A stretch of 49,146 nt of DNA from Bacteroidales bacterium (lineage in GTDB: Bacteria; Bacteroidota; Bacteroidia; Bacteroidales; UBA932). Location: contig JAFZXU010000059.1 in NCBI GenBank assembly GCA_017616655.1, positions 1-49,146 of the forward strand. Reading direction: 5' to 3'. The notes under the pieces are model-generated. The model saw nothing but the letters and a program-made list of their open reading frames with translations, made no database searches and was not told the DNA's origin. Each line of letters begins with the position of its first letter. Position 1 is the first letter of the stretch. A program made the translations under genes and the position numbers. Of the stretch, positions 27,195 to 35,488 are shown in pieces.

Positions 27195-28757
27195 TTAGAG
27201 AGGCAGGTTGTCGTGCTTCTTGGCGGGATTGGTGAGCTTCTTGTTGCCGAGCAGCTCGAGAGCGCGGATAATGCGGAAACGGGTGTTGCGAGGCTCGATG
27301 ACATCGTCGATGTAGCCGTACTTGGCTGCATTGTAAGGGTTGCAGAAGAGGTCGTCGTACTCCTTCTTCTTTGCCTCTGCGAGAGCCTTCTTCTCCTCGG
27401 GATCCTCGACTGCCTTGATATCCTTTGCATAGAGGACGGAGACTGCGCCGTCAGCGCCCATCACTGCGATGTTGGCGGTAGGCCAAGCGTAGTTGATGTC
27501 GCCGCGGAGCTGCTTGCAGCTCATCACGATGTGGCTTCCGCCGTAAGACTTGCGGAGCGAAACGGTAACCTTGGGAACGGTAGCCTCGCCGTATGCGTAG
27601 AGAAGCTTCGCACCGTGGAGGATGATTCCGCCGTACTCCTGCTGGGTGCCGGGAAGGAAGCCGGGAACGTCGACGAGGGTGACCAGAGGAATGTTGAACG
27701 CGTCGCAGAAGCGGACGAAACGCGCACCCTTGCGGGAGGAGTTGATGTCGAGCACGCCTGCGATGACCTTCGGCTGGTTGGCGACGATACCGACAGCTGT
27801 GCCGCCGAAGCGTGCGAAGCCCACGATGATATTCTTTGCGTAGTCCTTGTGGACCTCGAGGAATTTGCCGTCGTCCACGATACTGCCGATGACCTCATAC
27901 ATATCGTAGGGAGCGTTCGGGCTGTCGGGGATAATCTCGTTGAGGGCATCTTCGCAACGGTCGATGGGGTCGTTGGTGGGAAGGAAGTTCGGCTCCTCCA
28001 TGTTGTTCTGGGGAAGGTAGCTCATCAGGTCGCGGATGGTGGCGATAGCCTCATCCTCGTTGGGGCAGGCGAAGTGGGCGACACCGCTCTTGCTTGCGTG
28101 AACGGATGCGCCGCCGAGCTGCTCCTGGGTGACCTCCTCGCCGAGCACCTGCTTGACCACCGAAGGGCCGGTGAGGAACATATAGCTGGTTCCTTCGGTC
28201 ATGATGGTGAAGTCGGTGAGGGCGGGGGAGTAGACTGCACCGCCGGCGCAGGGGCCGAGGATTGCGGAAATCTGGGGGATGACGCCGGATGCGAGAATGT
28301 TGCGCTGGAAAATCTCAGCATATCCTGCGAGGGCGTTGACGCCCTCCTGGATGCGTGCTCCGCCGGAGTCGTTGAGACCGATGACGGGAGCGCCGACCTT
28401 AATGGCCTGGTCCATCACCTTGCAGATCTTCATTGCGAGGGTCTCGGAGAGGGAACCGCCGATGACGGTGAAATCCTGTGCGAAGACATAGACGAGACGG
28501 CCTGCGATGGTACCGTAACCGGTAACGACGCCGTCGCCGAGGAAGGACTTGGTCTCCATTCCGAAATTGTGGCAACGATGTGTCACGAACATGTCGAATT
28601 CTTCGAAGCTGCCCTCGTCGAGGAGCATGTTGATGCGTTCACGGGCGGTGTACTTGCCCTGTGCGTGCTGTTTTTCGATGGCCTTTTCACCGCCACCGAC
28701 GCGAGCTTTCTCCCTGAGTGCGATAAGCTCTTTGACTTTTTCGAGTTGCTGGCTCAT
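27195..28757 (-). CDS. mmdA: Methylmalonyl-CoA decarboxylase / acyl-CoA carboxylase carboxyltransferase subunit (alpha)
   Basis: The 520-residue protein is a biotin-dependent carboxyltransferase of the PccB/MmdA family: [17 protein letters not shown] at the start, [14 protein letters not shown], the acyl-CoA oxyanion region [10 protein letters not shown], and the C-terminal [19 protein letters not shown]. It moves the carboxyl of methylmalonyl-CoA to biotin on the gamma subunit, giving propionyl-CoA. The presence of beta, gamma and delta subunits downstream argues for the Na+-pumping decarboxylase rather than a biosynthetic carboxylase, and no biotin carboxylase gene is present. The epimerase gene lies 21 nt upstream. 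Confidence 0.93.
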   Translation of the reverse strand: MSQQLEKVKELIALREKARVGGGEKAIEKQHAQGKYTARERINMLLDEGSFEEFDMFVTHRCHNFGMETKSFLGDGVVTGYGTIAGRLVYVFAQDFTVIGGSLSETLAMKICKVMDQAIKVGAPVIGLNDSGGARIQEGVNALAGYAEIFQRNILASGVIPQISAILGPCAGGAVYSPALTDFTIMTEGTSYMFLTGPSVVKQVLGEEVTQEQLGGASVHASKSGVAHFACPNEDEAIATIRDLMSYLPQNNMEEPNFLPTNDPIDRCEDALNEIIPDSPNAPYDMYEVIGSIVDDGKFLEVHKDYAKNIIVGFARFGGTAVGIVANQPKVIAGVLDINSSRKGARFVRFCDAFNIPLVTLVDVPGFLPGTQQEYGGIILHGAKLLYAYGEATVPKVTVSLRKSYGGSHIVMSCKQLRGDINYAWPTANIAVMGADGAVSVLYAKDIKAVEDPEEKKALAEAKKKEYDDLFCNPYNAAKYGYIDDVIEPRNTRFRIIRALELLGNKKLTNPAKKHDNLPL

Positions 28758-28778
28758 TTTCTTTATAGATATATTGTA

Positions 28779-29189
28779 TTATTTTCCTTTTTCGCAAAGC
28801 TCGGTGAGGACGCCCTGGGTGGACTTGGGGTGCAGGAAGGCGATGTCGAGACCCTCCGCGCCGCGGCGGGGAGCCTTGTCGATGAGACGGATGCCCTTGC
28901 CTTCTACCTCCGCAAGCGCGTTTGCAACGCCGTCAGCTACGGCGAATGCCATATGGTGGATACCTTCACCTCTCTTCTCTATGAAGCCTGCGATGGTGCT
29001 TTCGGGGCAGGTGGGCTCGAGAAGTTCGAGTTTGGTCTGTCCGATCTTGAAGAACGCGGTCCTGACCTTCTGGTCGGTGACCTCTTCGATTGCGTAGCAT
29101 TTCAGGCCGAGTACGTTCTCATAGTAGGGAATAGCCTCCTCGAGGGATTTAACGGCGATTCCAAGGTGTTCGATGTGAGTGAGTTCCAT
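28779..29189 (-). CDS. mce: Methylmalonyl-CoA epimerase
   Basis: The 136-residue protein is a vicinal-oxygen-chelate fold enzyme: THIEHLGIAVKSLEEAIPYY with metal-binding His8, GEGIHHMAFAV with the second His, and PRRGAEGLDIAFLHPKST near the C-terminus. It interconverts the R and S forms of methylmalonyl-CoA, linking methylmalonyl-CoA mutase to the decarboxylase encoded directly downstream (21 nt). Together they form the succinate-to-propionate branch. Confidence 0.95.
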   Translation of the reverse strand: MELTHIEHLGIAVKSLEEAIPYYENVLGLKCYAIEEVTDQKVRTAFFKIGQTKLELLEPTCPESTIAGFIEKRGEGIHHMAFAVADGVANALAEVEGKGIRLIDKAPRRGAEGLDIAFLHPKSTQGVLTELCEKGK

Positions 29190-29220
29190 TGTAATGAATG
29201 AGTTTTATTGATGATTTGGT

Positions 29221-29964
29221 TTAGTCTGCAAGATTGTGATATACGTTCTGGACGTCTTCGTCCTCCTCGAGTTTTTCGAGAAGTTTGTCGAGACCCTCGC
29301 GTTCCTCTGCGGAGAGATGCTTCATCTCGCCGTTGGGGAAGCGGTCGAAGCCGGCCGAGATCATCTCGTAGCCCTTGTCCTCGATGTATTTCTGGATCTG
29401 GTTGAAAGCGGTGTATTCGCCGTAGATGTTGATGACCTCCTGAGGGTTCTCATCCTCCTCGTCGGGAGTGTCGAGGAAAACCTCGTCCGCGCCGTAATCG
29501 ATGAGCTCGAGTTCCAGCTCGTCCATGTCGATATCGTCGGTCTTCTTGATCTTGAAGACGCACTTGTGGTCGAACATGAAGGCCACGCTGCCGGAGGTGC
29601 CGAGGCTGCCGCCGTGCTTGGTGAAATAGCTGCGGATGTTGGCCACCGTACGGTTGGTGTTGTCGGTGGCGGTCTCTACGAGGATGGCCACTCCGTGGGG
29701 ACCGTAGCCTTCGTAAACGATCTCCTTGTAATCTGCCTGGTCCTTTTCGGAGGCGCGCTTGATGGCGCGTTCGATGTTCTCCTTAGGCATGTTCTCGCCG
29801 CGTGCGGTCTGCAGGAGGGCGCGGAGGCGCGGGTTTCCAGTCACGTCGGGACCGCCCTGCTTTACGGCGATGGTGATTTCCTTGCCGATCTTGGTAAACG
29901 TCTTGGCCATATGGCCCCAACGCTTGAACTTTCTCTCCTTGCGGAATTCAAATGCCCTTCCCAT
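29221..29964 (-). CDS. YebC/PmpR (TACO1) family protein
   Basis: The 247-residue protein has the family's hallmark N-terminus (FKRWGHMAKTFTKIGKEITI), NPRLRALLQTARGENMPKENI, and YEGYGPHGVAILVE and TDNTNRTVANIR. It was long annotated as a transcriptional regulator; recent work assigns YebC/TACO1 proteins to helping ribosomes through difficult (for example proline-rich) sequences. It lies 3 nt after the TPR protein gene and 31 nt before the epimerase gene, so it leads into the decarboxylase operon. No specific link to that pathway is visible. Confidence 0.95.
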   Translation of the reverse strand: MGRAFEFRKERKFKRWGHMAKTFTKIGKEITIAVKQGGPDVTGNPRLRALLQTARGENMPKENIERAIKRASEKDQADYKEIVYEGYGPHGVAILVETATDNTNRTVANIRSYFTKHGGSLGTSGSVAFMFDHKCVFKIKKTDDIDMDELELELIDYGADEVFLDTPDEEDENPQEVINIYGEYTAFNQIQKYIEDKGYEMISAGFDRFPNGEMKHLSAEEREGLDKLLEKLEEDEDVQNVYHNLAD

Positions 29965-29967
29965 AGC

Positions 29968-30636
29968 CTACTTGTTTTCGATTCTTGAGATGTACTTCGC
30001 TATGTCGTATGCCTCCATCGACTGGGGGTAGCGGACCTCGATCTCCTTGTAGCACTTAAGGGCTTCCTTCTCATTTCCGAGCATCTCCTGCATGCGGCCC
30101 TCCTTGAAGAGGTAGCCTGCGCGGTAGGTGTTCTCGCCTGCGGCAGCCGCCTTTTTGTACCAAGAGAGGGCTGCGTGATTGTCGCCGAGGTTCGCATATG
30201 CGTCACCCGTGCAGCAGAGCGCCCTTCCCTTGAGGATTTCGTCCTTGCCGTTGTATTTCTTGAAAAGGTCGGCAGCCTCGGCCCAGTTGCCGAGATTGTA
30301 CTGGCAGAGGCCTGCATAGAAATAGACTGCCTCGCCGGCCTTCCTGCCGTACTGGTCCATCACCTGGAGGAATCCGAGATTGTTGCCGTCGCCGTTGAGC
30401 GCCTGCTCGTAGTTGCCTGCGCGGAACTGCTGCTCGGCCACGAACATCTGGCTGCGTGCCTCCTCCTTGGCGGGAGTGAGGATCCACTTCTGATATGCGA
30501 GGATGCCGAATACGATGAGGAGGATTCCGATGACTGTCCAGAAAATGATGTTCTGGTACTTTTTGACGAATGATTCAAAGCTGTTGCTCTGGGTTTCAAC
30601 TTGCGGCTCTTCCTGAGCCTTCCTGTTCTTTGCCAT
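29968..30636 (-). CDS. Membrane-anchored TPR protein (YfgM-like)
   Basis: The 222-residue protein has a short charged N-terminus, one membrane helix at about residues 33-50 (FWTVIGILLIVFGILAY), then tetratricopeptide-like repeats (GEAVYFYAGLCQYNLGNWAEA, CTGDAYANLGDNHAAL and GYLFKEGRMQEMLGNEKEAL). The topology fits periplasmic YfgM-type chaperone-associated proteins. It is the first gene of the run to the decarboxylase operon, with its own promoter, divergent from recF. Confidence 0.85.
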   Translation of the reverse strand: MAKNRKAQEEPQVETQSNSFESFVKKYQNIIFWTVIGILLIVFGILAYQKWILTPAKEEARSQMFVAEQQFRAGNYEQALNGDGNNLGFLQVMDQYGRKAGEAVYFYAGLCQYNLGNWAEAADLFKKYNGKDEILKGRALCCTGDAYANLGDNHAALSWYKKAAAAGENTYRAGYLFKEGRMQEMLGNEKEALKCYKEIEVRYPQSMEAYDIAKYISRIENK

Positions 30637-30687
30637 AATGTGACTTATCTTGTTTTTTGTTATTATTCACTTTTATATTCAATCTTG

Positions 30688-30718
30688 CAAAAATACAACA
30701 AAAATGGCATTGCACAAA
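30688..30718 (-). promoter_or_regulatory. Promoter (-33 TTTG, -7 TATTTTTG) for the TPR-decarboxylase operon
   Basis: On the minus strand TTTG (30718-30715) precedes TATTTTTG (30695-30688) by 19 nt, matching the Bacteroidetes consensus. The leader to the ATG is about 50 nt. Confidence 0.65.
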
Positions 30719-30778
30719 ACATTTTATGCCACCATTCTCCCGCTTACAAACATCTTTTCAACGGTAACTGTTTTTTTG

Positions 30779-30786
30779 TATTTTTG
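30779..30786 (+). promoter_or_regulatory. Promoter -7 box (TATTTTTG) for recF
   Basis: TATTTTTG lies 15 nt before the recF ATG. A T-rich run precedes it but no properly spaced -33 TTTG is clear. Confidence 0.5.
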
Positions 30787-30801
30787 TACATCAGCATAAC
30801 T

Positions 30802-31905
30802 ATGTACCTCAGCAAGATTATACTGCACGACTTCAGGAATATCGCCGACGCGTCGCTCGTTTTTTCACCCAAGATAAACTGCATCACGGGGAGCAACGGC
30901 GCGGGCAAGACCAACCTGCTCGACGCCGTCTATTACCTCTCGATGACAAAGAGTTACTTCTCTTCGTCCGACCAGTATCTCTACCGGTTCGGGACGGAGG
31001 AGGCGATTGTCAGCGGCCTCTACGAGATGGACGACGGCACCCGCGAGAGGGTGGCGGTCTCGGTACGCCGCAACGGCAAGACGGTGACCCGCGGAGGCAA
31101 ACCGTACGAGCGTTTTTCCGACCATATCGGCCTTCTTCCGATAGTGATGGTTTCGCCCTCCGACTCGGCCCTGATCAACGATTCCGGCGACGAGAGGCGA
31201 AAGTATATGAATTTCATCCTCTCGCAGACCGACCGCAACTACCTGCGCCATATCCAGGCCTATACTCAGTACCTTCTGCGCCGCAACAAGTTGCTCAAGG
31301 ACGGTTTTCCGCAGGAGGTGCTCCTGGACACCCTGACAGAGCAGATGGAGCCTCACGCACAGTATGTGTATGAGGCCCGCAGGCAGCTTTGTACCAGGCT
31401 TTTGCCTATAGCGCAGGAGTTCTATACCAAACTCTCGGGCGGCTACGACGAAATCTCCATTGAGTTCCGTTCCAACATGGACGAGATGGGTTTCTATGAG
31501 CTGATGGAGCGCAACGCCGAGAAGGACCGCATACTGGGATACACCCTCGCCGGCATCCAGAGGGACGAGATGCTCTTCACCCTCGACGGCCATCCGCTTC
31601 GCAAATGCGGTTCGCAGGGGCAGCAGAAGAGTTTCCTGCTCGCCCTCAAGCTGGCCCAGATGCGCTTCATGCAGGATGTCTACGGCCTCAAGCCGATCCT
31701 GCTGCTCGACGATGTCTTCGACAAACTCGACATGGCCCGCGTGCAGAATCTCATATCGATTGTCTCTTCCCGTGAATTCGGGCAGATTTTCTTAAGCGAC
31801 AGCAACAAAGTCCGCATCTCCGGCATCGTGGACGCCTTCGACGCGGACTGCGTTGAGTTTATTGTCGACAACGGGGTCTTTACACCCGTGGAGGTCGGGT
31901 TATGA
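30802..31905 (+). CDS. recF: DNA replication and repair protein RecF
   Basis: From the ATG at 30802 the protein is 367 residues, the usual RecF size. An upstream in-frame start would add 67 residues that run through the promoter. It has Walker A GSNGAGKT (30-37), the signature region CGSQGQQKSFLLALKLAQ and Walker B PILLLDDVFDKLD. RecF is an SMC-like ATPase that helps load RecA at gapped DNA with RecO and RecR. The start of the DUF721 gene overlaps its stop by 4 nt (ATGA). Confidence 0.97.
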   Translation: MYLSKIILHDFRNIADASLVFSPKINCITGSNGAGKTNLLDAVYYLSMTKSYFSSSDQYLYRFGTEEAIVSGLYEMDDGTRERVAVSVRRNGKTVTRGGKPYERFSDHIGLLPIVMVSPSDSALINDSGDERRKYMNFILSQTDRNYLRHIQAYTQYLLRRNKLLKDGFPQEVLLDTLTEQMEPHAQYVYEARRQLCTRLLPIAQEFYTKLSGGYDEISIEFRSNMDEMGFYELMERNAEKDRILGYTLAGIQRDEMLFTLDGHPLRKCGSQGQQKSFLLALKLAQMRFMQDVYGLKPILLLDDVFDKLDMARVQNLISIVSSREFGQIFLSDSNKVRISGIVDAFDADCVEFIVDNGVFTPVEVGL

Positions 31906-32219
31906 GGCGCCAGAACTCCGAATCCATCTCAAGCCTCCTGAAATCCTTCGTAGAGGAGAATCATCTCGAGGACGGACTTCAGCGGGTCAGGATTTTCGAG
32001 GCCTGGGATACCGCCCTCTGCTCCCTTGTGGCACCCTCGATGGGGGATGAAGCTGCTTTGCGACTCACCTCGCGGAAGTTCTTTCGCGACGGTGTGCTTA
32101 CCTGTACAATCTCTTCATCTACAGTGCGTTCCCAGCTGCGTTTCCATCTGGAGCCGCTCCGGGATAGGGTAAATTCCCTTCTGGGCGGGGAAGTCGTTAC
32201 CCGGATTATTCTGAATTAG
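31902..32219 (+). CDS. DUF721 (DciA-like) protein
   Basis: The 105-residue protein begins MRRQNSESISSLLKSFVEEN and has VRIFEAWDTALCSLVAP, the KFFRDGVLTCTISSSTVRSQ strand-turn region and an RINxL-type helix, matching DUF721. In bacteria lacking DnaC/DnaI, DUF721 proteins (DciA) load the replicative helicase. Coupling with recF is common in Bacteroidetes. The 3' end overlaps the convergent pssA gene by 14 nt (32206-32219). Confidence 0.9.
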   Translation: MRRQNSESISSLLKSFVEENHLEDGLQRVRIFEAWDTALCSLVAPSMGDEAALRLTSRKFFRDGVLTCTISSSTVRSQLRFHLEPLRDRVNSLLGGEVVTRIILN

Positions 32220-32970
32220 CCTTTTTCGTTCCCAGCGCCACCAGGTTCACGAGGATGTAGAGCACCATCGCGAAGAGGATGAGAAGCGGAAGGGTGGCAT
32301 AGACGAAATGCACCTTCAGCAGCGTACCCTTGATGACCGCAAGCGGCGAAGCCAGGATAAATACCGAAAAAAAGTGAACCGTTTCCCTGGGGTAATCCTT
32401 GAAGGATAACTTCTTGCCTTTCAGGGAGTACATCGGTATGCGCGAGACCATCAGCAGACCCAGCGCGACCGTCACCGCAGGAAGGAACCAGCAGGAATTC
32501 AGCAGGGTAAGCAGGAAGCTGTCGAACCCGCGGGTGGCGCAGACCTGCCCGTATGCCAGCATCGGAGCCAGGACCATCGCGGCGGCGGGCACGGCGAGCC
32601 CCTTGAAATCGTGTATCTGGCTGCTGTCGATGTTGAACCGTGCCAGCCTCAGGGCTGCGCAGCAGACGAACACGAATGCGAAATATGCCAGGGCGGGAAT
32701 CCGCGCCGGGGAGTGCATCATCCAGTTGAAGGCCATCAGGGCGGGGGCGAGGCCGAAGCTCACCATATCGCAGAGCGAGTCGAGTTGCTTGCCCAGTTCG
32801 GAGGGAGCGCCCATAAGCCGGGCGCACCAGCCGTCGAGGAAGTCGAAGCAGGCCGCTCCGATTATGAAGATGAAGGCGGGGAAATAGGCGCCCCAGAGCG
32901 CCAGGATCGAAGCGCAGACGCCGCATACCAGATTGAGCAGCGTGACGAGGTCGGGGATGAACTTTTTCAT
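32206..32970 (-). CDS. pssA: CDP-diacylglycerol--serine O-phosphatidyltransferase
   Basis: The 254-residue integral membrane protein has the CDP-alcohol phosphatidyltransferase signature D-x2-D-G-x2-A-R-x8-G-x3-D-x3-D (D43, D46, G47, A50, R51, G60, D64, D68) followed by several hydrophobic helices. It makes phosphatidylserine from CDP-diacylglycerol and serine, the route to phosphatidylethanolamine. It begins 1 nt after the stop of the C1B-type peptidase gene, so is probably cotranscribed with both peptidases. No decarboxylase partner (psd) is in the window. Confidence 0.93.
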   Translation of the reverse strand: MKKFIPDLVTLLNLVCGVCASILALWGAYFPAFIFIIGAACFDFLDGWCARLMGAPSELGKQLDSLCDMVSFGLAPALMAFNWMMHSPARIPALAYFAFVFVCCAALRLARFNIDSSQIHDFKGLAVPAAAMVLAPMLAYGQVCATRGFDSFLLTLLNSCWFLPAVTVALGLLMVSRIPMYSLKGKKLSFKDYPRETVHFFSVFILASPLAVIKGTLLKVHFVYATLPLLILFAMVLYILVNLVALGTKKANSE

Positions 32971-32971
32971 A

Positions 32972-34075
32972 TTATTTTATGCCGCATTTCTTGCGTATTT
33001 CTTTGGGAACACCCTTCTTGTGTACCATTATCGAAAGGCCGCGCATCATCGTGAAACTGCGCGACATATACATGAAGCCGCCGTTGTCGCTGCCCTCCTT
33101 GAAGGCGGATTCCTTCGTTTTGTAGAAGTAGTTGCCGTTCTGGTCCTTGCAGAGACCGGTGATATGCATCGAGTGCTGGTCGAGGGTGCGGAAGGTCTCG
33201 AAGTCGTGCTGGCGGTTCTCCTGCGTCACTTCGATTTCAGGCCATATCCTTTCGAATTTCATCGCCTCGTCGAAGTATTCCGGCAGGGGGTTGATCGCCA
33301 TCTCGTGCCTGCGGTCGAAACCGGCGTTGGTGTCGCCGCTCCAGATTACCGTGTAGCCGTGCTTGAGCGCATGGTCGATTATGGCGATGAATTCGTCGAG
33401 CGGGACGTTCATATACTGCCCGCCGTCCCAGTTGTCCTTGACTTCCAGGCTGAAGGGGCGGTAGAAGGGGTAGTGCGAGAAACTGGTGAAGTTGACTATC
33501 TCGTCGAGATACTTTTCGGTCAGGCCGATGCTCTCCGCATAACCCTTGGCGTCGAATTCGGGCAGGGGACCGAGGTGACTGTCGAGCATAGCCTCCAATT
33601 CGGCGCGCTTTGCTGCATCGTAAACCCTGGATTCGGCAATCTCGGCGCCGAGGGCTTTTATCCTGCCGTTGAACTCCTTATGGTTGTGCCCCTTGCTGTC
33701 ATAGTTGATGCCGTGATAGACCTCCTCGGGCATCACGCCGTACCATGCCACGAGCCTCATCACCTGATGCGGATGTCCTCCCTGACTGAGGTTTCCCTTG
33801 CCGTGGAGCATGAAGTTCTGGAAGAAGCGGTTCTCGTAGTTGTGCCTTACGAGGAACATTTCCGAGAGGTCGAATGTGCCCTTTCCGCGGCGTATCAGCT
33901 CCGACTCGAGGAAGGAGATGCCGGCGTGGCACCAGCAGGTGCCGGTGCTGCCCTGATAGCGGGTAGGGGTGGAGGGGTTGTCCGCCACCGGCGTCAGTAC
34001 GTAGGGGACCTCCTTCTGAGCAAAGACAGCAGTGCTGAGGAGCACTGCTGCCAGGATTGTGAAAACGTGTTTCAT
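32972..34075 (-). CDS. C1B (bleomycin hydrolase-like) peptidase paralogue lacking the catalytic Asn
   Basis: The 367-residue protein has a signal peptide (ending AVFAQ) and the papain-fold core YQGSTGTCWCHAG with the oxyanion Gln and nucleophile Cys47. His304 is present in QHSMHITG. The third residue of the triad, Asn in the KNSWG motif of the neighbouring paralogue, is Glu322 here (YKTKESAF), with the following Trp also lost, in a gap-free alignment through KDQNGN. Activity is therefore doubtful or altered. The partner gene at 34084-35280 lies 8 nt upstream and is intact. Acts probably in the periplasm or on the surface. Confidence 0.85.
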   Translation of the reverse strand: MKHVFTILAAVLLSTAVFAQKEVPYVLTPVADNPSTPTRYQGSTGTCWCHAGISFLESELIRRGKGTFDLSEMFLVRHNYENRFFQNFMLHGKGNLSQGGHPHQVMRLVAWYGVMPEEVYHGINYDSKGHNHKEFNGRIKALGAEIAESRVYDAAKRAELEAMLDSHLGPLPEFDAKGYAESIGLTEKYLDEIVNFTSFSHYPFYRPFSLEVKDNWDGGQYMNVPLDEFIAIIDHALKHGYTVIWSGDTNAGFDRRHEMAINPLPEYFDEAMKFERIWPEIEVTQENRQHDFETFRTLDQHSMHITGLCKDQNGNYFYKTKESAFKEGSDNGGFMYMSRSFTMMRGLSIMVHKKGVPKEIRKKCGIK

Positions 34076-34083
34076 CTATGGTC

Positions 34084-35280
34084 CTACTTGATGCCGCACT
34101 TCTTCTTGAGATCCTTCGGAAGGGCGTCCTTGTGGATCAGGAAGTCCATGGTCTTATACTTGACATAAGCCTCGGAGCAGTACCAGATTCCCTTGTATTT
34201 GCTGCCGTCTCCCCAGGAGTTCTTGACCATATAGTACTTGTTGCCGTTCTGGTCCTTGGCGATGCCGAAGATGTGCATGCCGTGGTCGTCGGTGGTGGTC
34301 TTCTCCTCGTAGCCCTTCTGGCGGTTTTCCGGAGTGATCTCCATCTCCTTGACGGGACCCTTTACTTCGAATTTGGTGGAACCCGCGGTGACGCCGAGCC
34401 AGCGTGCCTCGTCGGAACCCTTCTCCTTAGCTTTGTTCACATATTCGGGATCGGGAACGACTGCGATACCGTTGCGGGTGAAGCCCTGCTCGCTGACGTC
34501 AGCGCCCCATGCGATGGTGTATCCCTTGTCGATGGCATAGTCGAATACCTTGATCATCTCGTCGAGAGGGATGTTGTATGCATATTCCCAACGCCAGTTG
34601 TCGCCGACCTCCACGGGAGACATCTCATAGTAGGGGATGTGGGTCCAGGAGGTGAAGTCGATGTAATCGTCGGGGTTGAGCTTGAGGGACTCGAAGTAGC
34701 TTTTAGGAGTGTACTCCTTGCCGTTGACGGTGAATTTCTCGGGGAACTTGCCGAGGTATGCCTCCACGATGCCCTTGAGGGCGTCTTTCCAGACGGGGGT
34801 GAGAGTCTTGTTGGGGTTGGTGGCGATTGCCTGCACGAAACCCTTGCATACTGCTGCGAGTTCTGCGTGCTTATGGTTCTCGGTGCCGTAGTTGAGGCCT
34901 GGCATCTCGCTGTTGGGGACGATGCCGTGCTCCTTCATCGAATAGAAGACATCCTTGCAGGAGCTGCCCTGTCCGTAGCTGACGTGGCCGTCGGTGCGTA
35001 CATATTTGACTGCCCTGTCGATGTAGGTATTGCCCACTACGAACATCTCGGAGAGGTCGATGGTCTCAGGGGTGGCGGTGCCGAGACGGATGGCCTCGGA
35101 CTCAGCCAGCGAGATTCCGGAGAAGCACCAGCAGGTGCCGGAGCTTGCCTGGTTCTTGACGGAGGTGATGGGGTTGGCCTTGACGGTGGTGAACTGGAAG
35201 CCGTCTTTCTCTTCCTTGGGCTGTGCGAAAGCTGTGAAGGTCATCAGACCTGCGGCAGCGAGGAGAATGAGTTTTTTCAT
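34084..35280 (-). CDS. Exported C1B aminopeptidase (bleomycin hydrolase-like)
   Basis: From the ATG at 35278-35280 the protein is 398 residues with a signal peptide (AAAGLMTFTAFAQ). The catalytic set is complete: NQASSGTCWCFSG (Q44, C50), GMHIFG (H336) and YYMVKNSWGD (N354). Family members are cysteine aminopeptidases (PepC type), here exported instead of cytoplasmic. The upstream in-frame start at 35391 is rejected because it would run through the promoter. First gene of an operon with the degenerate paralogue and pssA. Confidence 0.9.
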   Translation of the reverse strand: MKKLILLAAAGLMTFTAFAQPKEEKDGFQFTTVKANPITSVKNQASSGTCWCFSGISLAESEAIRLGTATPETIDLSEMFVVGNTYIDRAVKYVRTDGHVSYGQGSSCKDVFYSMKEHGIVPNSEMPGLNYGTENHKHAELAAVCKGFVQAIATNPNKTLTPVWKDALKGIVEAYLGKFPEKFTVNGKEYTPKSYFESLKLNPDDYIDFTSWTHIPYYEMSPVEVGDNWRWEYAYNIPLDEMIKVFDYAIDKGYTIAWGADVSEQGFTRNGIAVVPDPEYVNKAKEKGSDEARWLGVTAGSTKFEVKGPVKEMEITPENRQKGYEEKTTTDDHGMHIFGIAKDQNGNKYYMVKNSWGDGSKYKGIWYCSEAYVKYKTMDFLIHKDALPKDLKKKCGIK

Positions 35281-35310
35281 ATTGTTTTGGTTATAAATAT
35301 TCAGTATCCG

Positions 35311-35318
35311 CAAATATA
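35311..35318 (-). promoter_or_regulatory. Promoter -7 box (TATATTTG) for the C1B-pssA operon
   Basis: On the minus strand TATATTTG lies 30 nt before the ATG at 35280. No clear -33 TTTG is visible. Confidence 0.55.
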
Positions 35319-35374
35319 ATACAATTAATCGAATAATAAAATATGATGATGAGGCGCGGCTAAATGCGAGCCGA

Positions 35375-35413
35375 TTATGCCCCGGGAGCATTTTTTCTGC
35401 TCCTGGGGCATAA
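35375..35413. other. Long hairpin in a divergent promoter gap
   Basis: A 16-bp stem (one G-U pair; 35375-35390 with 35398-35413) with a T-rich 7-nt loop stands between two divergently transcribed genes, upstream of both starts. It has no T tract beyond the stem, so it is not an obvious terminator. Smaller repeats (CGGCT / AGCCG) flank it. Confidence 0.6.
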
Positions 35414-35488
35414 CCCGAGCTGAAGCCGCACCGGAATTATGATGATTTTTTATTATCTTTATAGTCTCATTCTTTAACGACATTTTCT

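Noticed and set aside
27213-29201. 662-codon plus-strand frame opposite mmdA and mce
   Set aside because: Antisense shadow of two conserved genes, low-complexity composition.
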